From assembly GCA_027490195.1 (NCBI GenBank), contig JAIXYN010000029.1:1-51794 (forward strand): a stretch of DNA of 51,794 nt, given 5' to 3'. The notes under the pieces were generated by a model, which made no database searches, had not been told where the DNA came from, and saw nothing but the letters and a program-made list of their open reading frames with translations. The position numbers and the translations under genes were made by a program. Positions 23,158 to 31,101 of the stretch are shown in pieces. Positions within the stretch are counted from its first letter, which is position 1; every line of letters begins with the position of its first letter. The stretch is from Verrucomicrobiaceae bacterium (lineage in GTDB: Bacteria > Verrucomicrobiota > Verrucomicrobiia > Verrucomicrobiales > Verrucomicrobiaceae).

Positions 23158-24513
23158 ATGCGCCCCTTTTTTGCCTGGCCTGTTCTTTTGCTGCTGCTTG
23201 CCCTCTGCGGACTGCACGCAGCGGAGGATGCTGCTGTGGAGCTCAAAGGCATCGTCAAAAGCGCCCGCAGTGGAAGTCAGGAGGCGCTGGCACCGCTGAA
23301 GGACATGCATGCGCAGAAGCTGGCTGGCGAGGCCGTGCTCTCCATTGTGAGTGACAAGCGCACGGGCATCGGCATCAAGCTGCGCTTGGCCGAGATCGTG
23401 GCCGACTGGCCTGCGGGTGAAGGACGCAAAGCCCTGGTGGACTGGCTGGCGAAGCACCCCAACTGCGATGACGATGAGCTGCTGTTTTTTTCTGGCCTTC
23501 ACCTGCTGGAGACGCGCAGCTATTTCTGGAATCTGCTGACGCAGGTGAAAGGCCCTCTCTCGGCGGTCAAGGAGCCGGAGCGCCTTGCCCTCGCGGCCCG
23601 GGCGCTCGGTGCCTTTCCGGACAATCCGGCCCCCGTGGTGGCCCGCGTGGCCTTGCTGCTGGACGCCGCGAACGCTCACGTGATGCGCGCCTGTGCGGCA
23701 GAGGCCCTGGGCGGTATGCGCAGTGCCGTGGCGCTGCAGTCCCTGCTGCCCTACCTGAACGACGAAGCCATCGGCGATGCCGTGCACGCCTCGCTGTTTC
23801 AACTCACCGGACAGGACTTTGCGGACGACCCGAACAAATGGAAGGCTTGGCTCACTGCGCAGGGCGCGAGCATCCCGTGGAAAATGCTGCCACGTAGCGA
23901 ATACGCGGAATTCCTCAAGCTGCAGAAACTGCTCAAGCCGCTGGAGGACGATGCTGCCGTGAACATGGCCTCGTTTTACGGCCTGGAAATCCGTGGCAAA
24001 GGCGCACTCTTCGTCCTCGATGTGAGCGGCAGCATGGACCGCGACAACCGCATCGGCAAGCTCAAGGCGCAGATGAGCAACCTGCTCACCGCACTGCAAA
24101 ACAAGTCCGCGAATCTACGCTACGGCATCCTCACCTTTGGCGAAAGCGTGGACTCCTGCTTCTCCGCGCGCGGCATGGCGCTGAACGACGAGAAAAACCA
24201 CAAGCAGGCCGTGCAGTTTGTGGATCGCATTCAGGCCGACGGCGGCACGCCCATGCGCGAAGCCTTCAATCACGCCCTCACCCGCATCCTGCCGGAGGGC
24301 AACATCGACACCCTCGTCTTCCTCAGCGACGGCCAGCCCAGCGACGGCACCCCCGCCATGGTGCTGGATCTCGCGCAGCGCATCCACACCCAGTTCAAAG
24401 TCCGCATCCACTGCATCAGCATCGGTGAAGAAACCCTGCCCGGCAGCACCGAGCCTTCGCTGCTGAAGCAGATCGCGGATGCGTGTGAAGGGACGTTTAC
24501 CGTGCCACCGTGA
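23158..24513 (+). CDS. Secreted von Willebrand factor A domain protein with alpha-helical N-terminal half
   Basis: A signal peptide (MRPFFAWPVLLLLLALCGLHA) leads into about 230 residues of Leu/Ala-rich helices resembling HEAT-type repeats (LKGIVKSARSGSQEALAPLK, AEALGGMRSAVALQSLLPYL). A VWA domain follows from about residue 280. The MIDAS site is complete: D288-V-S290-G-S292, the Thr in ADGGTPMREAF, and the Asp in VFLSDGQPSDG. Such domains bind protein partners through a divalent metal. The gene stands alone, facing away from the tuf operon promoter, and ends just before the repeat-rich non-coding tract. Partner and function are unknown. Confidence 0.85.
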   Translation: MRPFFAWPVLLLLLALCGLHAAEDAAVELKGIVKSARSGSQEALAPLKDMHAQKLAGEAVLSIVSDKRTGIGIKLRLAEIVADWPAGEGRKALVDWLAKHPNCDDDELLFFSGLHLLETRSYFWNLLTQVKGPLSAVKEPERLALAARALGAFPDNPAPVVARVALLLDAANAHVMRACAAEALGGMRSAVALQSLLPYLNDEAIGDAVHASLFQLTGQDFADDPNKWKAWLTAQGASIPWKMLPRSEYAEFLKLQKLLKPLEDDAAVNMASFYGLEIRGKGALFVLDVSGSMDRDNRIGKLKAQMSNLLTALQNKSANLRYGILTFGESVDSCFSARGMALNDEKNHKQAVQFVDRIQADGGTPMREAFNHALTRILPEGNIDTLVFLSDGQPSDGTPAMVLDLAQRIHTQFKVRIHCISIGEETLPGSTEPSLLKQIADACEGTFTVPP

Positions 24514-24522
24514 GAGGTGGGT

Positions 24523-24558
24523 TCGTCCTCGTCCTCCTACTCGAACTCGTCCTCGATC
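24523..24558. repeat. CTCGTCC-type 36-bp dispersed repeat, copy 1
   Basis: The 36 bases match 37839-37874 with two differences. The reverse complement matches 28864-28893, which lacks six internal bases. All three copies sit just after a stop codon or between genes. Confidence 0.7.
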
Positions 24559-24621
24559 ACATCGCGCCCGCTAGGCTCTGCTGGATGGAAAAATCGAATG
24601 CTTCCGCAGGCCGCCCCACCT

Positions 24622-24705
24622 GAGTTGCCGAGTTTCCACGCCTAAGCACGGCAACTCGGCAACTCGGCAACTCGGCAACTCGGCAACTCGGCAACTCGGC
24701 AACTC
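24622..24705. repeat. Palindrome B plus seven tandem GGCAACTC units
   Basis: GAGTTGCCGAGTT at 24622-24634 faces AACTCGGCAACTC at 24653-24665 across a 18-base centre. Its right arm runs on as seven exact copies of the 8-mer GGCAACTC from 24650 to 24705. The reverse complement of 24622-24665 reappears at 26161-26204 with one difference. The tandem expansion is on one side only, as slippage in a palindrome arm would give. Confidence 0.75.
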
Positions 24706-24866
24706 GGCTTTTCAGAAAGTGCAAACCTTGCAAATAGAAGCATCTGATGTCATGGCATAGCAAACCTTGGTATTTCATGGCTGGAATATCCCCAAACTGA
24801 CGGCAACTTATTACCCCCTGCTGGTTGCCATGATTTCCGGGCGCGCTGACTACGGATCCCGCACGG

Positions 24867-24912
24867 GGCAAACCTCCACAATTTCCACCTTTTCAACGGG
24901 TGGCGTGTGTGA
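24867..24912 (-). repeat. GTTGAAA module, copy 1
   Basis: On the minus strand this reads CACACGCCACCCGTTGAAA followed by AGGTGGAAATTGTGGA. It resembles the plus-strand modules at 25761-25820 and 26090-26145. Confidence 0.55.
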
Positions 24913-25119
24913 ATTAAGCCTTTGCCGGGTCGGCCGTGGCAGGCACCGAAGCGTGGGCGAAACCATGGCAACTCAAGCCCCCACCTGTGGTTGCCATCTT
25001 TTGGCGCTTTCATGACCTTCCAAGACTGCATCGGCGTGCGTCACGTTGCCAAAGCGTTCCATCGGCTGCCGCCTGCTACCACTTCCTGCGCTCACTTTTC
25101 GGACCGTCTTCATCGCCTT

Positions 25120-25166
25120 GGTTGCCGGTTGCCCACCCTAGATTCTCGCGATGGCAACCGGCAACC
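25120..25166. repeat. Palindrome A, copy 1 (47 bp)
   Basis: The ends GGTTGCCGGTTGCC and GGCAACCGGCAACC are perfect inverted 14-mers around a non-palindromic 19-base centre. The whole 47 bases recur, exactly reverse-complemented, at 25836-25882. Confidence 0.8.
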
Positions 25167-25760
25167 AGCGGCGGTGTGGCTTCGTCTGCCGGGGAGTGTG
25201 TGTTTTCGCCCCAAGGCCGCAGGAGAAAATTCACCAACTTCTCCAAATTCACCGGGGGAGGTACATACGCAGCAAGCCAGGTGGACAACTCCATCCATTT
25301 TTAACCGCCATCTGTTTTCATCTCCGGCTTGCCTCCACATGAACCAGTACAGTCAGACGAAGCCGAGAGCCTGGCCAACCAAGACCTGGCCTGCGCCTTC
25401 GGTGGGATTGAAAACGGAGCGGCAGCAAGAAATGAACACCACCTTTGGACGAACTGCCCCCCCCTGACACATGGATCAGGTTCCCAAAACCCCAAGCCTG
25501 AAAGGCTCCAGAGCTTTTGGAGTGCGGCTGCGCAACCCTGAAGGGGTGGAACTGCCGCTTTCGAACGTCTCGTGGCATGCGTGTGCTGACCAGCCTGCGG
25601 AATCCCATCTACTCCCGCATTCGGACATCCCTGGGCACACGTGAGCCGTCCAGCCCGTCGAAAGCGGTAGCTCCGTTCGTTCCTCACTTCGCGACCGCAG
25701 TCCATATCTGAGAAATCCGACAAGGTGTTTTGTGAGATGCCATAAACCGTGCCATGACCG

Positions 25761-25820
25761 CCACACACTCACCCCCGTTGAAACTGTGGAAGTGATGGAA
25801 GCCTCCCATCGGCAGGCTGC
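25761..25820 (+). repeat. GTTGAAA module, copy 2
   Basis: CACACTCACCCCCGTTGAAA, then CTGTGGAAG, then CTCCCATCGGCAGGCTGC. It is close to 26090-26145 over about 55 bases. Confidence 0.6.
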
Positions 25821-25835
25821 ACCCAGCCCCCCGCT

Positions 25836-25882
25836 GGTTGCCGGTTGCCATCGCGAGAATCTAGGGTGGGCAACCGGCAACC
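25836..25882. repeat. Palindrome A, copy 2 (exact inverse of copy 1)
   Basis: All 47 bases are the reverse complement of 25120-25166. Because the arms are palindromic, only the 19-base centre reveals the orientation, and it is inverted. Confidence 0.8.
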
Positions 25883-26089
25883 ACGGTGCTCACGGCCCAC
25901 GCCAGACACTGCGCAGGAGACTGCGGTAGGACGCAGCCGTTGGAAAACGATGGCAATTCGATGCAAGCCGATGAAGACGATCAAGGCCCAAAGCACCTCC
26001 AATGACGGCAGCCAAAAGGGGGGTTTGGGTTGCCATGGTTTGCTGGCAGGCTTCGGAGCCTTCCAGTGCCCACTCGACACCGGCTTGTT

Positions 26090-26145
26090 TCACACACACC
26101 CCCGTTGAAACGGTGGAAGTTGTGGAAGTCTCCCATCGGCAGGCG
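26090..26145 (+). repeat. GTTGAAA module, copy 3
   Basis: CACACACCCCCGTTGAAAC, GGTGGAAG, TCTCCCATCGGCAGGCGGA. It directly precedes palindrome B copy 2. Confidence 0.6.
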
Positions 26146-26160
26146 GAGCCGCACCGACGC

Positions 26161-26204
26161 GAGTTGCCAAGTTGCCGTGCTTAGGCGTGGAAACTCGGCA
26201 ACTC
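26161..26204. repeat. Palindrome B, copy 2 (inverted)
   Basis: 43 of 44 positions equal the reverse complement of 24622-24665. This copy lacks the seven-fold tandem array. Confidence 0.75.
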
Positions 26205-26267
26205 GGGGGCAACGCAGATGCAGGCAGGCCGCGTCCGAGCGAGCCGCCCCCTGCATTTTCATCGCCC

Positions 26268-26410
26268 CAAGGACGGCGCACCTTTTTCAGCGCCTGCGGG
26301 GGGCACAGACCCGAAATCACGGACCCGACTCAGCGGTTCCCTACCCTCCCGGAAGCGCCGCTAGGGATGGTAGGGACGCGTTGTGCGCGTCCGTAGAATC
26401 CTTCGTCCCA
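26268..26410. repeat. 145-bp structured dispersed repeat, copy 2
   Basis: Same orientation as 152-297 and about 80 percent identical. It keeps CAAGGACGGCG at the start, ATCCTTCGTCCCA at the end and the TCCCTACC/GGTAGGGA stem. The loop between the stem arms differs most from copy 1, as expected if the stem rather than the loop is under constraint. A run of nine C and five T follows at 26432-26445. Confidence 0.75.
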
Positions 26411-26590
26411 GCATGCGGTACGGCCCCATCGCCCCCCCCCTTTTTGAAGGCACCCGTGTTTTGCCGCTGGGCTGTGAAAGCATCGAAAACGAAACCCATG
26501 CACTGTCTCCGCAAGATCAGGAAGATTCCGCCTTCCTGCCCCTCACTCCCCGCTTGAGCCTTTCCGCCCTTTGCACTATCCTGCGTCGCC

Positions 26591-26755
26591 ATGAAGATCA
26601 TCGCCTCTTTCCTCATTGTCGCTGTTTTTTCCCTCGCTTCCTGCCGTGGCAGTGGCGGACCCATGACGCGTGCGGGCCGTGGTGTTGACCACGCCTTCCA
26701 CAAGACCGGCCAGGGCATCAAGCACGTGGGCCAAAAGATCGAGAGCAAATTCTGA
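26591..26755 (+). CDS. Small entericidin-like lipoprotein, 54 aa
   Basis: ATG 26591 opens a 54-codon frame with a lipoprotein signal (MKIIASFLIVAVFSLASC; lipobox LASC, modified Cys18). A short basic, Gly/His-rich mature part follows (RAGRGVDHAFHKTGQGIKHVGQKIESKF). Size, lipobox and the G-x-x-I-x-x-x-G pattern resemble entericidin A/B-type antitoxin or toxin lipoproteins, though those are often more acidic. It lies 24 bases before miaA and may share its transcript. The start has the best local context (GTCGCCATG) and gives a complete signal peptide. Confidence 0.7.
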   Translation: MKIIASFLIVAVFSLASCRGSGGPMTRAGRGVDHAFHKTGQGIKHVGQKIESKF

Positions 26756-26779
26756 GGCGCAGCCCGCTGCGTCCCCCGA

Positions 26780-27718
26780 ATGCTTCCTGACAGCACTTTT
26801 TTCATCACCGGGCCCACGGCCTCGGGCAAAACGGCCTTGGCCATCGCCCTGGCAAAGCACTTAGGAGGGGAGATCGTGAATGCGGATGCCTTCCAGCTCT
26901 ACGCGGGCATGGACCTCCTCACGGCCAAACCTTCGCCGGCGGAGCTGGCGCAGGTGCCGCACCACCTCTACGGGGTGATCCCGCTCACGGAGGCCTGCGA
27001 TGCGCAGCGCTACCACGCGCTGGCGCTGCCAATCATCGAGGACATTGCGGCACGCGGCCGCGTGCCCATCGTGGTGGGCGGCTCCGGGCTTTACATCAAG
27101 GCGCTCACCCACGGCCTCTCCCCCCTGCCCGCCGCCTCCCCCCAATTGCGGGGACTCTTTCAGCACCTCAGCCCCGGCGAGAAAACGCTGTGGCTGCTGC
27201 AGCTCGATCCCGAAGCCGCCACCACCGTGAACCTGCGCAATTCGCGCTACGTGGAGCGCGCGCTGGAAATCTGCCTGCTCACCGGGCAGCCGCAGTCCGG
27301 CCTGCGGCGCTCGTTTGAGCAAGCCGAGCCGAAGGTGAATGGCGTCATCCTCACCTGGGACCGCGAGACGCTCTACCGCCGCATCAATCAGCGTACGCTG
27401 GGCATGTTTGCCGCCGGGCTCATCGAGGAAGTCCGCGCCCTGGGTCCGCTCTCCCCGACGGCGGAAAAGGCCATCGGCGTGCGGGAAATCCGCGCGCACC
27501 TGGCCGGAACCGTCCCGCTGGAAGAAACTCTCGCCGCCATCCAGCAGTCCACGCGCCACTATGCCAAGCGACAAATCACGTGGTTTCGGCGCGAGCGCTG
27601 CTTCCAAACGATTTGCCTCGATTCCGTTCCGGCGGCACATTACGCACTCCCCCATCTCTTCGAACTTTTTCCATGCCTCCGCCCGTCCAGCCCGTCCGCC
27701 CCGTCTTCGTCAATCTAG
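26780..27718 (+). CDS. miaA: tRNA dimethylallyltransferase
   Basis: The 312-residue enzyme adds a dimethylallyl group to A37 of tRNAs that read UNN codons. The P-loop is GPTASGKTALAIAL (residues 11-24). The substrate-binding block NADAFQLYAGMDLLTAKPS corresponds to the family's D-(S/A)-x-Q-x-Y-x-x-(M/L)-D-x-G-T-A-K. VVGGSGLYIKALTHGL and YAKRQITWFRRE are also present. The C-terminal 25 residues are Ser/Pro-rich and overlap the start of aroB by 46 bases in another frame. Together with aroB and the small lipoprotein it forms a probable operon. Confidence 0.95.
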   Translation: MLPDSTFFITGPTASGKTALAIALAKHLGGEIVNADAFQLYAGMDLLTAKPSPAELAQVPHHLYGVIPLTEACDAQRYHALALPIIEDIAARGRVPIVVGGSGLYIKALTHGLSPLPAASPQLRGLFQHLSPGEKTLWLLQLDPEAATTVNLRNSRYVERALEICLLTGQPQSGLRRSFEQAEPKVNGVILTWDRETLYRRINQRTLGMFAAGLIEEVRALGPLSPTAEKAIGVREIRAHLAGTVPLEETLAAIQQSTRHYAKRQITWFRRERCFQTICLDSVPAAHYALPHLFELFPCLRPSSPSAPSSSI

Positions 27719-28773
27719 GCCCACGCAGCTACCTCGTTCAGGTCGGCCGCGACATGCTCAAAACGCTGGGCGAAGAGGTGAACAAAAAGCTGCCAGACCG
27801 CACCTCCTGCGCCGTGGTCACGGATTCAAACGTGGGCCCGCTCTACGCCGAAAAGGTGCTGCAAAGCCTGCGCAATGCCGGCAAAAAGCCCCACCTCATC
27901 ACCGTGCCTGCCGGGGAGTCTTCCAAATCCCTCTCTTGGAGCGAGTCCGTGCTCAGCGAGATGGTGCGCTTTGGCCTGGACCGCAAGAGCTTCGTGGTCG
28001 CCCTCGGCGGCGGCGTCATTGGCGATCTCGCAGGCTTCTGCGCCTCCGTGTATCAGCGCGGTGTCCCCTACGTGCAGGTGCCCACCACGGTGCTCTCCCA
28101 GGTGGACAGCTCCGTAGGCGGCAAGACCGGTGTGAACCTACCCAATGCCAAAAACATGGTCGGCTGTTTTCACCAACCGGTTCACGTCATCGCTGATCTC
28201 GACACCCTCAACACCCTCGCCACCCGAGAGTGGAATGAGGGCTTTGCGGAAATCATCAAGCACGCCTGCATTCGCGATGCCTCCATGTTCAAGGCCATCG
28301 AAGACATCGCCGCAGGCAAAGGCGACATCGTGGCCCTCATCCGCCGCAACATCGCCATCAAGGCCGTCATCGTGGAAGCCGATGAGTACGAAACCATCGG
28401 CACCCGTGCCCTGCTCAACTTCGGCCACACCCTCGGCCACGCCATCGAGGCCGCCGCAGGCTACGGCAGGCTGCTGCACGGAGAGGCCATCAGCCTCGGC
28501 CTGCGTGCCGCAGCCTGGCTGTCCGCACAGATCTCCGACCTCACCAGCGATGACTACGAACGCATCCTGACCCTGCTCAAGCTCTGCGATCTCCCTGTGC
28601 GCCTGCCGGATGATCTCGACACCGAAGAGATCATGCGCATCGCCCGCACGGACAAGAAATTCGAAAACGGCAAGATCCGCTTCGTCCTCCTACGCAAAAT
28701 CGGCGAAGCCTACGTGAGCAAGGACGTGCACGAAGGGCATTTGAAGCAGGCGCTGGATGAGCTGCGGAAATGA
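27673..28773 (+). CDS. aroB: 3-dehydroquinate synthase
   Basis: The 366-residue NAD-dependent enzyme makes the first ring compound of the shikimate pathway from DAHP. Hallmarks are PAGESSKSL, the glycine-rich VALGGGVIGDLAGFCASVY (about 110-128), QVPTTVLSQVDSSVGGKTGVN (read in parts), GFAEIIKHA and the zinc-binding NFGHTLGHAIE. I choose ATG 27673 (MPPPVQPVRPVFVNLG). The frame is open back to 27580, but that part lies within the conserved end of miaA. The start lies inside miaA, 46 bases before its stop, so the two genes are probably coupled. Confidence 0.95.
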   Translation: MPPPVQPVRPVFVNLGPRSYLVQVGRDMLKTLGEEVNKKLPDRTSCAVVTDSNVGPLYAEKVLQSLRNAGKKPHLITVPAGESSKSLSWSESVLSEMVRFGLDRKSFVVALGGGVIGDLAGFCASVYQRGVPYVQVPTTVLSQVDSSVGGKTGVNLPNAKNMVGCFHQPVHVIADLDTLNTLATREWNEGFAEIIKHACIRDASMFKAIEDIAAGKGDIVALIRRNIAIKAVIVEADEYETIGTRALLNFGHTLGHAIEAAAGYGRLLHGEAISLGLRAAAWLSAQISDLTSDDYERILTLLKLCDLPVRLPDDLDTEEIMRIARTDKKFENGKIRFVLLRKIGEAYVSKDVHEGHLKQALDELRK

Positions 28774-28863
28774 CGAAACCAGAATGAGGAATGACGAATT
28801 TCCAACCACCGCCGCAGCCACTCTCGGCTCACTTGCCCTTTCATTCCGCATGCAACGCGCCAT

Positions 28864-28893
28864 GATCGAGGACGAGTAGGAGGACGAGGACGA
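28864..28893. repeat. CTCGTCC-type dispersed repeat, copy 2 (inverted, six bases shorter)
   Basis: The reverse complement of 24523-24558 with six bases (TTCGAG) missing. It lies in the aroB-BatA spacer. Confidence 0.65.
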
Positions 28894-28937
28894 AGCCGCC
28901 AACCACGCCACATTCGTCATTCAGGCTTGGACATTGT

Positions 28938-28972
28938 TTCGTCATTCGGATTTACTCATTCGTCATTCTGAT
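28938..28972. repeat. ATTCGTCATTC repeat ahead of the BatA-like gene
   Basis: TTCGTCATTCGGATTTACTC then ATTCGTCATTCTGAT, ending 8 bases before the ATG at 28981. Nearly the same sequence occurs at 33739-33770, 21 bases before the smc start, and a fragment lies at 7203-7213 before rdgB. The inverted form AATGACGAAT is at 28790-28799. Confidence 0.6.
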
Positions 28973-28980
28973 CCCCGCCG

Positions 28981-30816
28981 ATGCGCTTCCTCACCCCCAG
29001 CTACCTGCACCTCCTTTGGCTCGCGCTGATCCCGCTGGTGCTGTGGCTCTTCCGCCGGCAGGCGAAGCGGGTGCCGGTTTCCACGCTGCTGTTTTTTAAA
29101 TCGCTCGCGCGTGAGCATCAGGAGTCCGCGTGGCTGCGCCGCATCAAGAAATGGCTCTCGCTGCTGCTCACGCTGCTGGTGCTGCTCTTCGCCATCCTGG
29201 CGCTCGCGCGGCCTAGCGGCAATCTCTCCGCCGATGCCATCAGCGCCGTGGTCATGGTCGTCGATTGCTCAGCCTCCATGGCCGCGCAGGACGTGCAGGG
29301 CCAGACGCGGCTGGACGCGGCCAAGCAGCGCGTGAAGGAACGCATCCGCTCTTTACCAGACCAGACTGTGGTATCTCTCATTGCCTTTGATGCGCGCTCC
29401 CGCGTGCTGCTTTCCCGCAGCCGCAACCACCGCGAATGCCTGCGCTTGCTCGAAGAGCTCACCCCGACACCCATCGAGGGCAAACCGGAGGCGGCATTGT
29501 CAGTCGCTCAACGCCTCGCTGATCTCGAAACCCATTCACGCATCTGGATGGCGAGCGATTCGCAACCGCCTGCAAGCACCGCCGTCGATTGGATTCCCGT
29601 GGCCCTCGCGGAGCCGCTCAATGTGGGCCTCACCGGTTTTCAGATCCGCCACAGCCCGCTGGCGCGTGATCGCTATGAGGCCTTCGTCAAAGTCAGCGCC
29701 TCCGCCGCCAACAAGAGCAAGACCACCACCACGCTCGAAGTCTCCATCTCCGGCCGCATCGCGCAGTTGCGTGAGCTGGACCTCGAACCCGGTGAATCCA
29801 GCGCGCTCATCCTGCCGCTCGAAGGTGTGCGCGGTCAGCAGATGGAGATCCGCCTGAAGACCGCTGGCGACTGCTTCGGCTGGGACGATGGCCTCGCGGC
29901 ACCTTTGCCGAAAACGAAGCCCCTCACCGTCGCGTGGTTTGCTGAGAAGCCCGATCCCTTCACCGAACTGGCGCTCTCCGCCCTCATCGAAAACGGCCGC
30001 ATCGAAATGCGCAAAGGAGACCCAAAGGCCTGGCCGCCGAAAGAACAGCCCGACGTGTATGTTTTTGAGCACTGGCTGCCCAAGGAATGGCCCACGGACC
30101 GTCCGGTGATCGCCCTCACACCGCAGACCAGCTCAGGCCCGCTGCAAGCCCGCGCCATCAAGAGCGTGCCGTATGACGGCGTGCGCTCTGTGCAGCCGGA
30201 TCATCCCCTGCTCTTTCGCTCCAGCAGCAGCCGCATTGCCGTCACGCAGACCACGCTGCTCAAGCTGCCCGCCTCGGTCGAGCCGCTGTGGTTCGCAGGC
30301 AACGAGCCGGTGCTCGCAGCCGGTGAGTCCAACGGCCAGCGCCTCGTGGTCACCGCGTTCTCGCCTTCGCAGTCCGAGCAGCTCGCCCTGCTGCCCTCCT
30401 TTCCCCTGATCCTCGGCAACGCGCTCTACTGGTGCGCGGAAAACAGCGAAGCCCTCACCGACATGCGCACCCTGCACACCGGCGAGATGCTGCACACCGA
30501 CAGCCTCGTGCAATGGCACGCGTGGAATGGCAGCGCCTTCATCGAAGTGTCCGACGATCCCGCGCACGGCCTCCTCGCGCTGAACCGCATCGGCAGCTGG
30601 GAAACCGGCAAGGACCGCAGCGGTGCCTGCGCCCTGATCTCCGCCGCTGAAACGAATCTGCCCGCACTCGCCACAGATGCCGCGCGTTCCATTCAGCCAG
30701 CCTCACCCGTCATCAGCGCCTCCGCTTTCAGCACCTGGCCCAAGCGCCTGATCTGGCTCGCGCTGATTTTGCTGCTGGCCGAGAGCTTTTTGTTTCATCG
30801 CAAGGCGGTGTATTAG
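28981..30816 (+). CDS. BatA/aerotolerance-type VWA membrane protein
   Basis: The 611-residue protein opens with the BatA N-terminal region, PSYLHLLWLALIPLVLWLFRRQA, and a second span WLSLLLTLLVLLFAILALARP (to about residue 78). A VWA domain with MIDAS D95-C-S97-A-S99 (VVDCSASM) and ASDSQPP follows. The middle is a long periplasmic-looking stretch of beta-rich sequence. A last membrane segment, LIWLALILLLAESFLFH, ends the protein. Relatives act with MoxR ATPases in envelope or stress functions. No moxR gene is within the window. A strong hairpin follows the stop. Confidence 0.85.
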   Translation: MRFLTPSYLHLLWLALIPLVLWLFRRQAKRVPVSTLLFFKSLAREHQESAWLRRIKKWLSLLLTLLVLLFAILALARPSGNLSADAISAVVMVVDCSASMAAQDVQGQTRLDAAKQRVKERIRSLPDQTVVSLIAFDARSRVLLSRSRNHRECLRLLEELTPTPIEGKPEAALSVAQRLADLETHSRIWMASDSQPPASTAVDWIPVALAEPLNVGLTGFQIRHSPLARDRYEAFVKVSASAANKSKTTTTLEVSISGRIAQLRELDLEPGESSALILPLEGVRGQQMEIRLKTAGDCFGWDDGLAAPLPKTKPLTVAWFAEKPDPFTELALSALIENGRIEMRKGDPKAWPPKEQPDVYVFEHWLPKEWPTDRPVIALTPQTSSGPLQARAIKSVPYDGVRSVQPDHPLLFRSSSSRIAVTQTTLLKLPASVEPLWFAGNEPVLAAGESNGQRLVVTAFSPSQSEQLALLPSFPLILGNALYWCAENSEALTDMRTLHTGEMLHTDSLVQWHAWNGSAFIEVSDDPAHGLLALNRIGSWETGKDRSGACALISAAETNLPALATDAARSIQPASPVISASAFSTWPKRLIWLALILLLAESFLFHRKAVY

Positions 30817-30833
30817 CAGCCTTGATTACATTT

Positions 30834-30865
30834 CTTCTTGAATCAACGATTGTTGATTCAAGAAG
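30834..30865 (+). terminator. 14-bp perfect hairpin after the BatA-like gene
   Basis: CTTCTTGAATCAAC (30834-30847) pairs with 30852-30865 around a GATT loop, and TGATTA/TAATCA flanks lengthen it with gaps. It lies 17 bases beyond the stop and is followed by TTTAATC, a weak T-tract. It insulates the next operon. Confidence 0.7.
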
Positions 30866-30985
30866 TTTAATCAGCCGCACCATGACATAGACCTCCTATA
30901 AAGCCGGACGATTACAGGTCAGCGTGCACCCCAATAAGCATGCGCACTCACATAAAGTTTTGAGTAATAAATATAATCAATAATA

Positions 30986-31014
30986 TTGCAAAATTATCTA
31001 CACATGTCTATATC
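30986..31014 (+). promoter_or_regulatory. Candidate promoter of the TIR/SLOG operon
   Basis: TTGCAA (30986-30991) and TATATC (31009-31014) are 17 bases apart in a markedly AT-rich spacer, about 88 bases upstream of the TIR-gene ATG. Both hexamers match consensus at four of six positions. The spacer 30866-31101 has no other recognisable feature. Confidence 0.35.
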
Positions 31015-31101
31015 CTTAACATGAAACGATTAGACTAAATCGAATAAATTAGGACTCTCAAGCCTTAAGCCCGACATCGAATTCCAAAATTGCTCCCTGC
31101 C

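Larger units (their letters stand above)
24514..26590. other. 2.1 kb non-coding tract built of mirrored palindromic repeats
   Basis: Short open frames here follow repeat sequence and carry no family motif, so I call none. From left to right the tract holds a CTCGTCC-type repeat (24523-24558), palindrome B with an 8-bp tandem array (24622-24705) and a GTTGAAA module on the minus strand (24867-24912). Then come palindrome A (25120-25166), its exact reverse complement (25836-25882), two more GTTGAAA modules on the plus strand (25761-25820 and 26090-26145), palindrome B reversed (26161-26204) and the second 145-bp structured repeat. The central part near 25470-25720 contains another GGAGTGCGGC-type palindromic segment. 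Confidence 0.6.

Noticed and set aside
24650..24705. Possible CRISPR array
   Set aside because: The 8-bp units are contiguous with no spacers and no cas gene is present; it is a simple tandem repeat.
24557..26557. Several 60-180 codon frames in the repeat tract
   Set aside because: They run through palindromes and their inverse copies, share sequence only because the DNA repeats do, and have no start-site or domain support.
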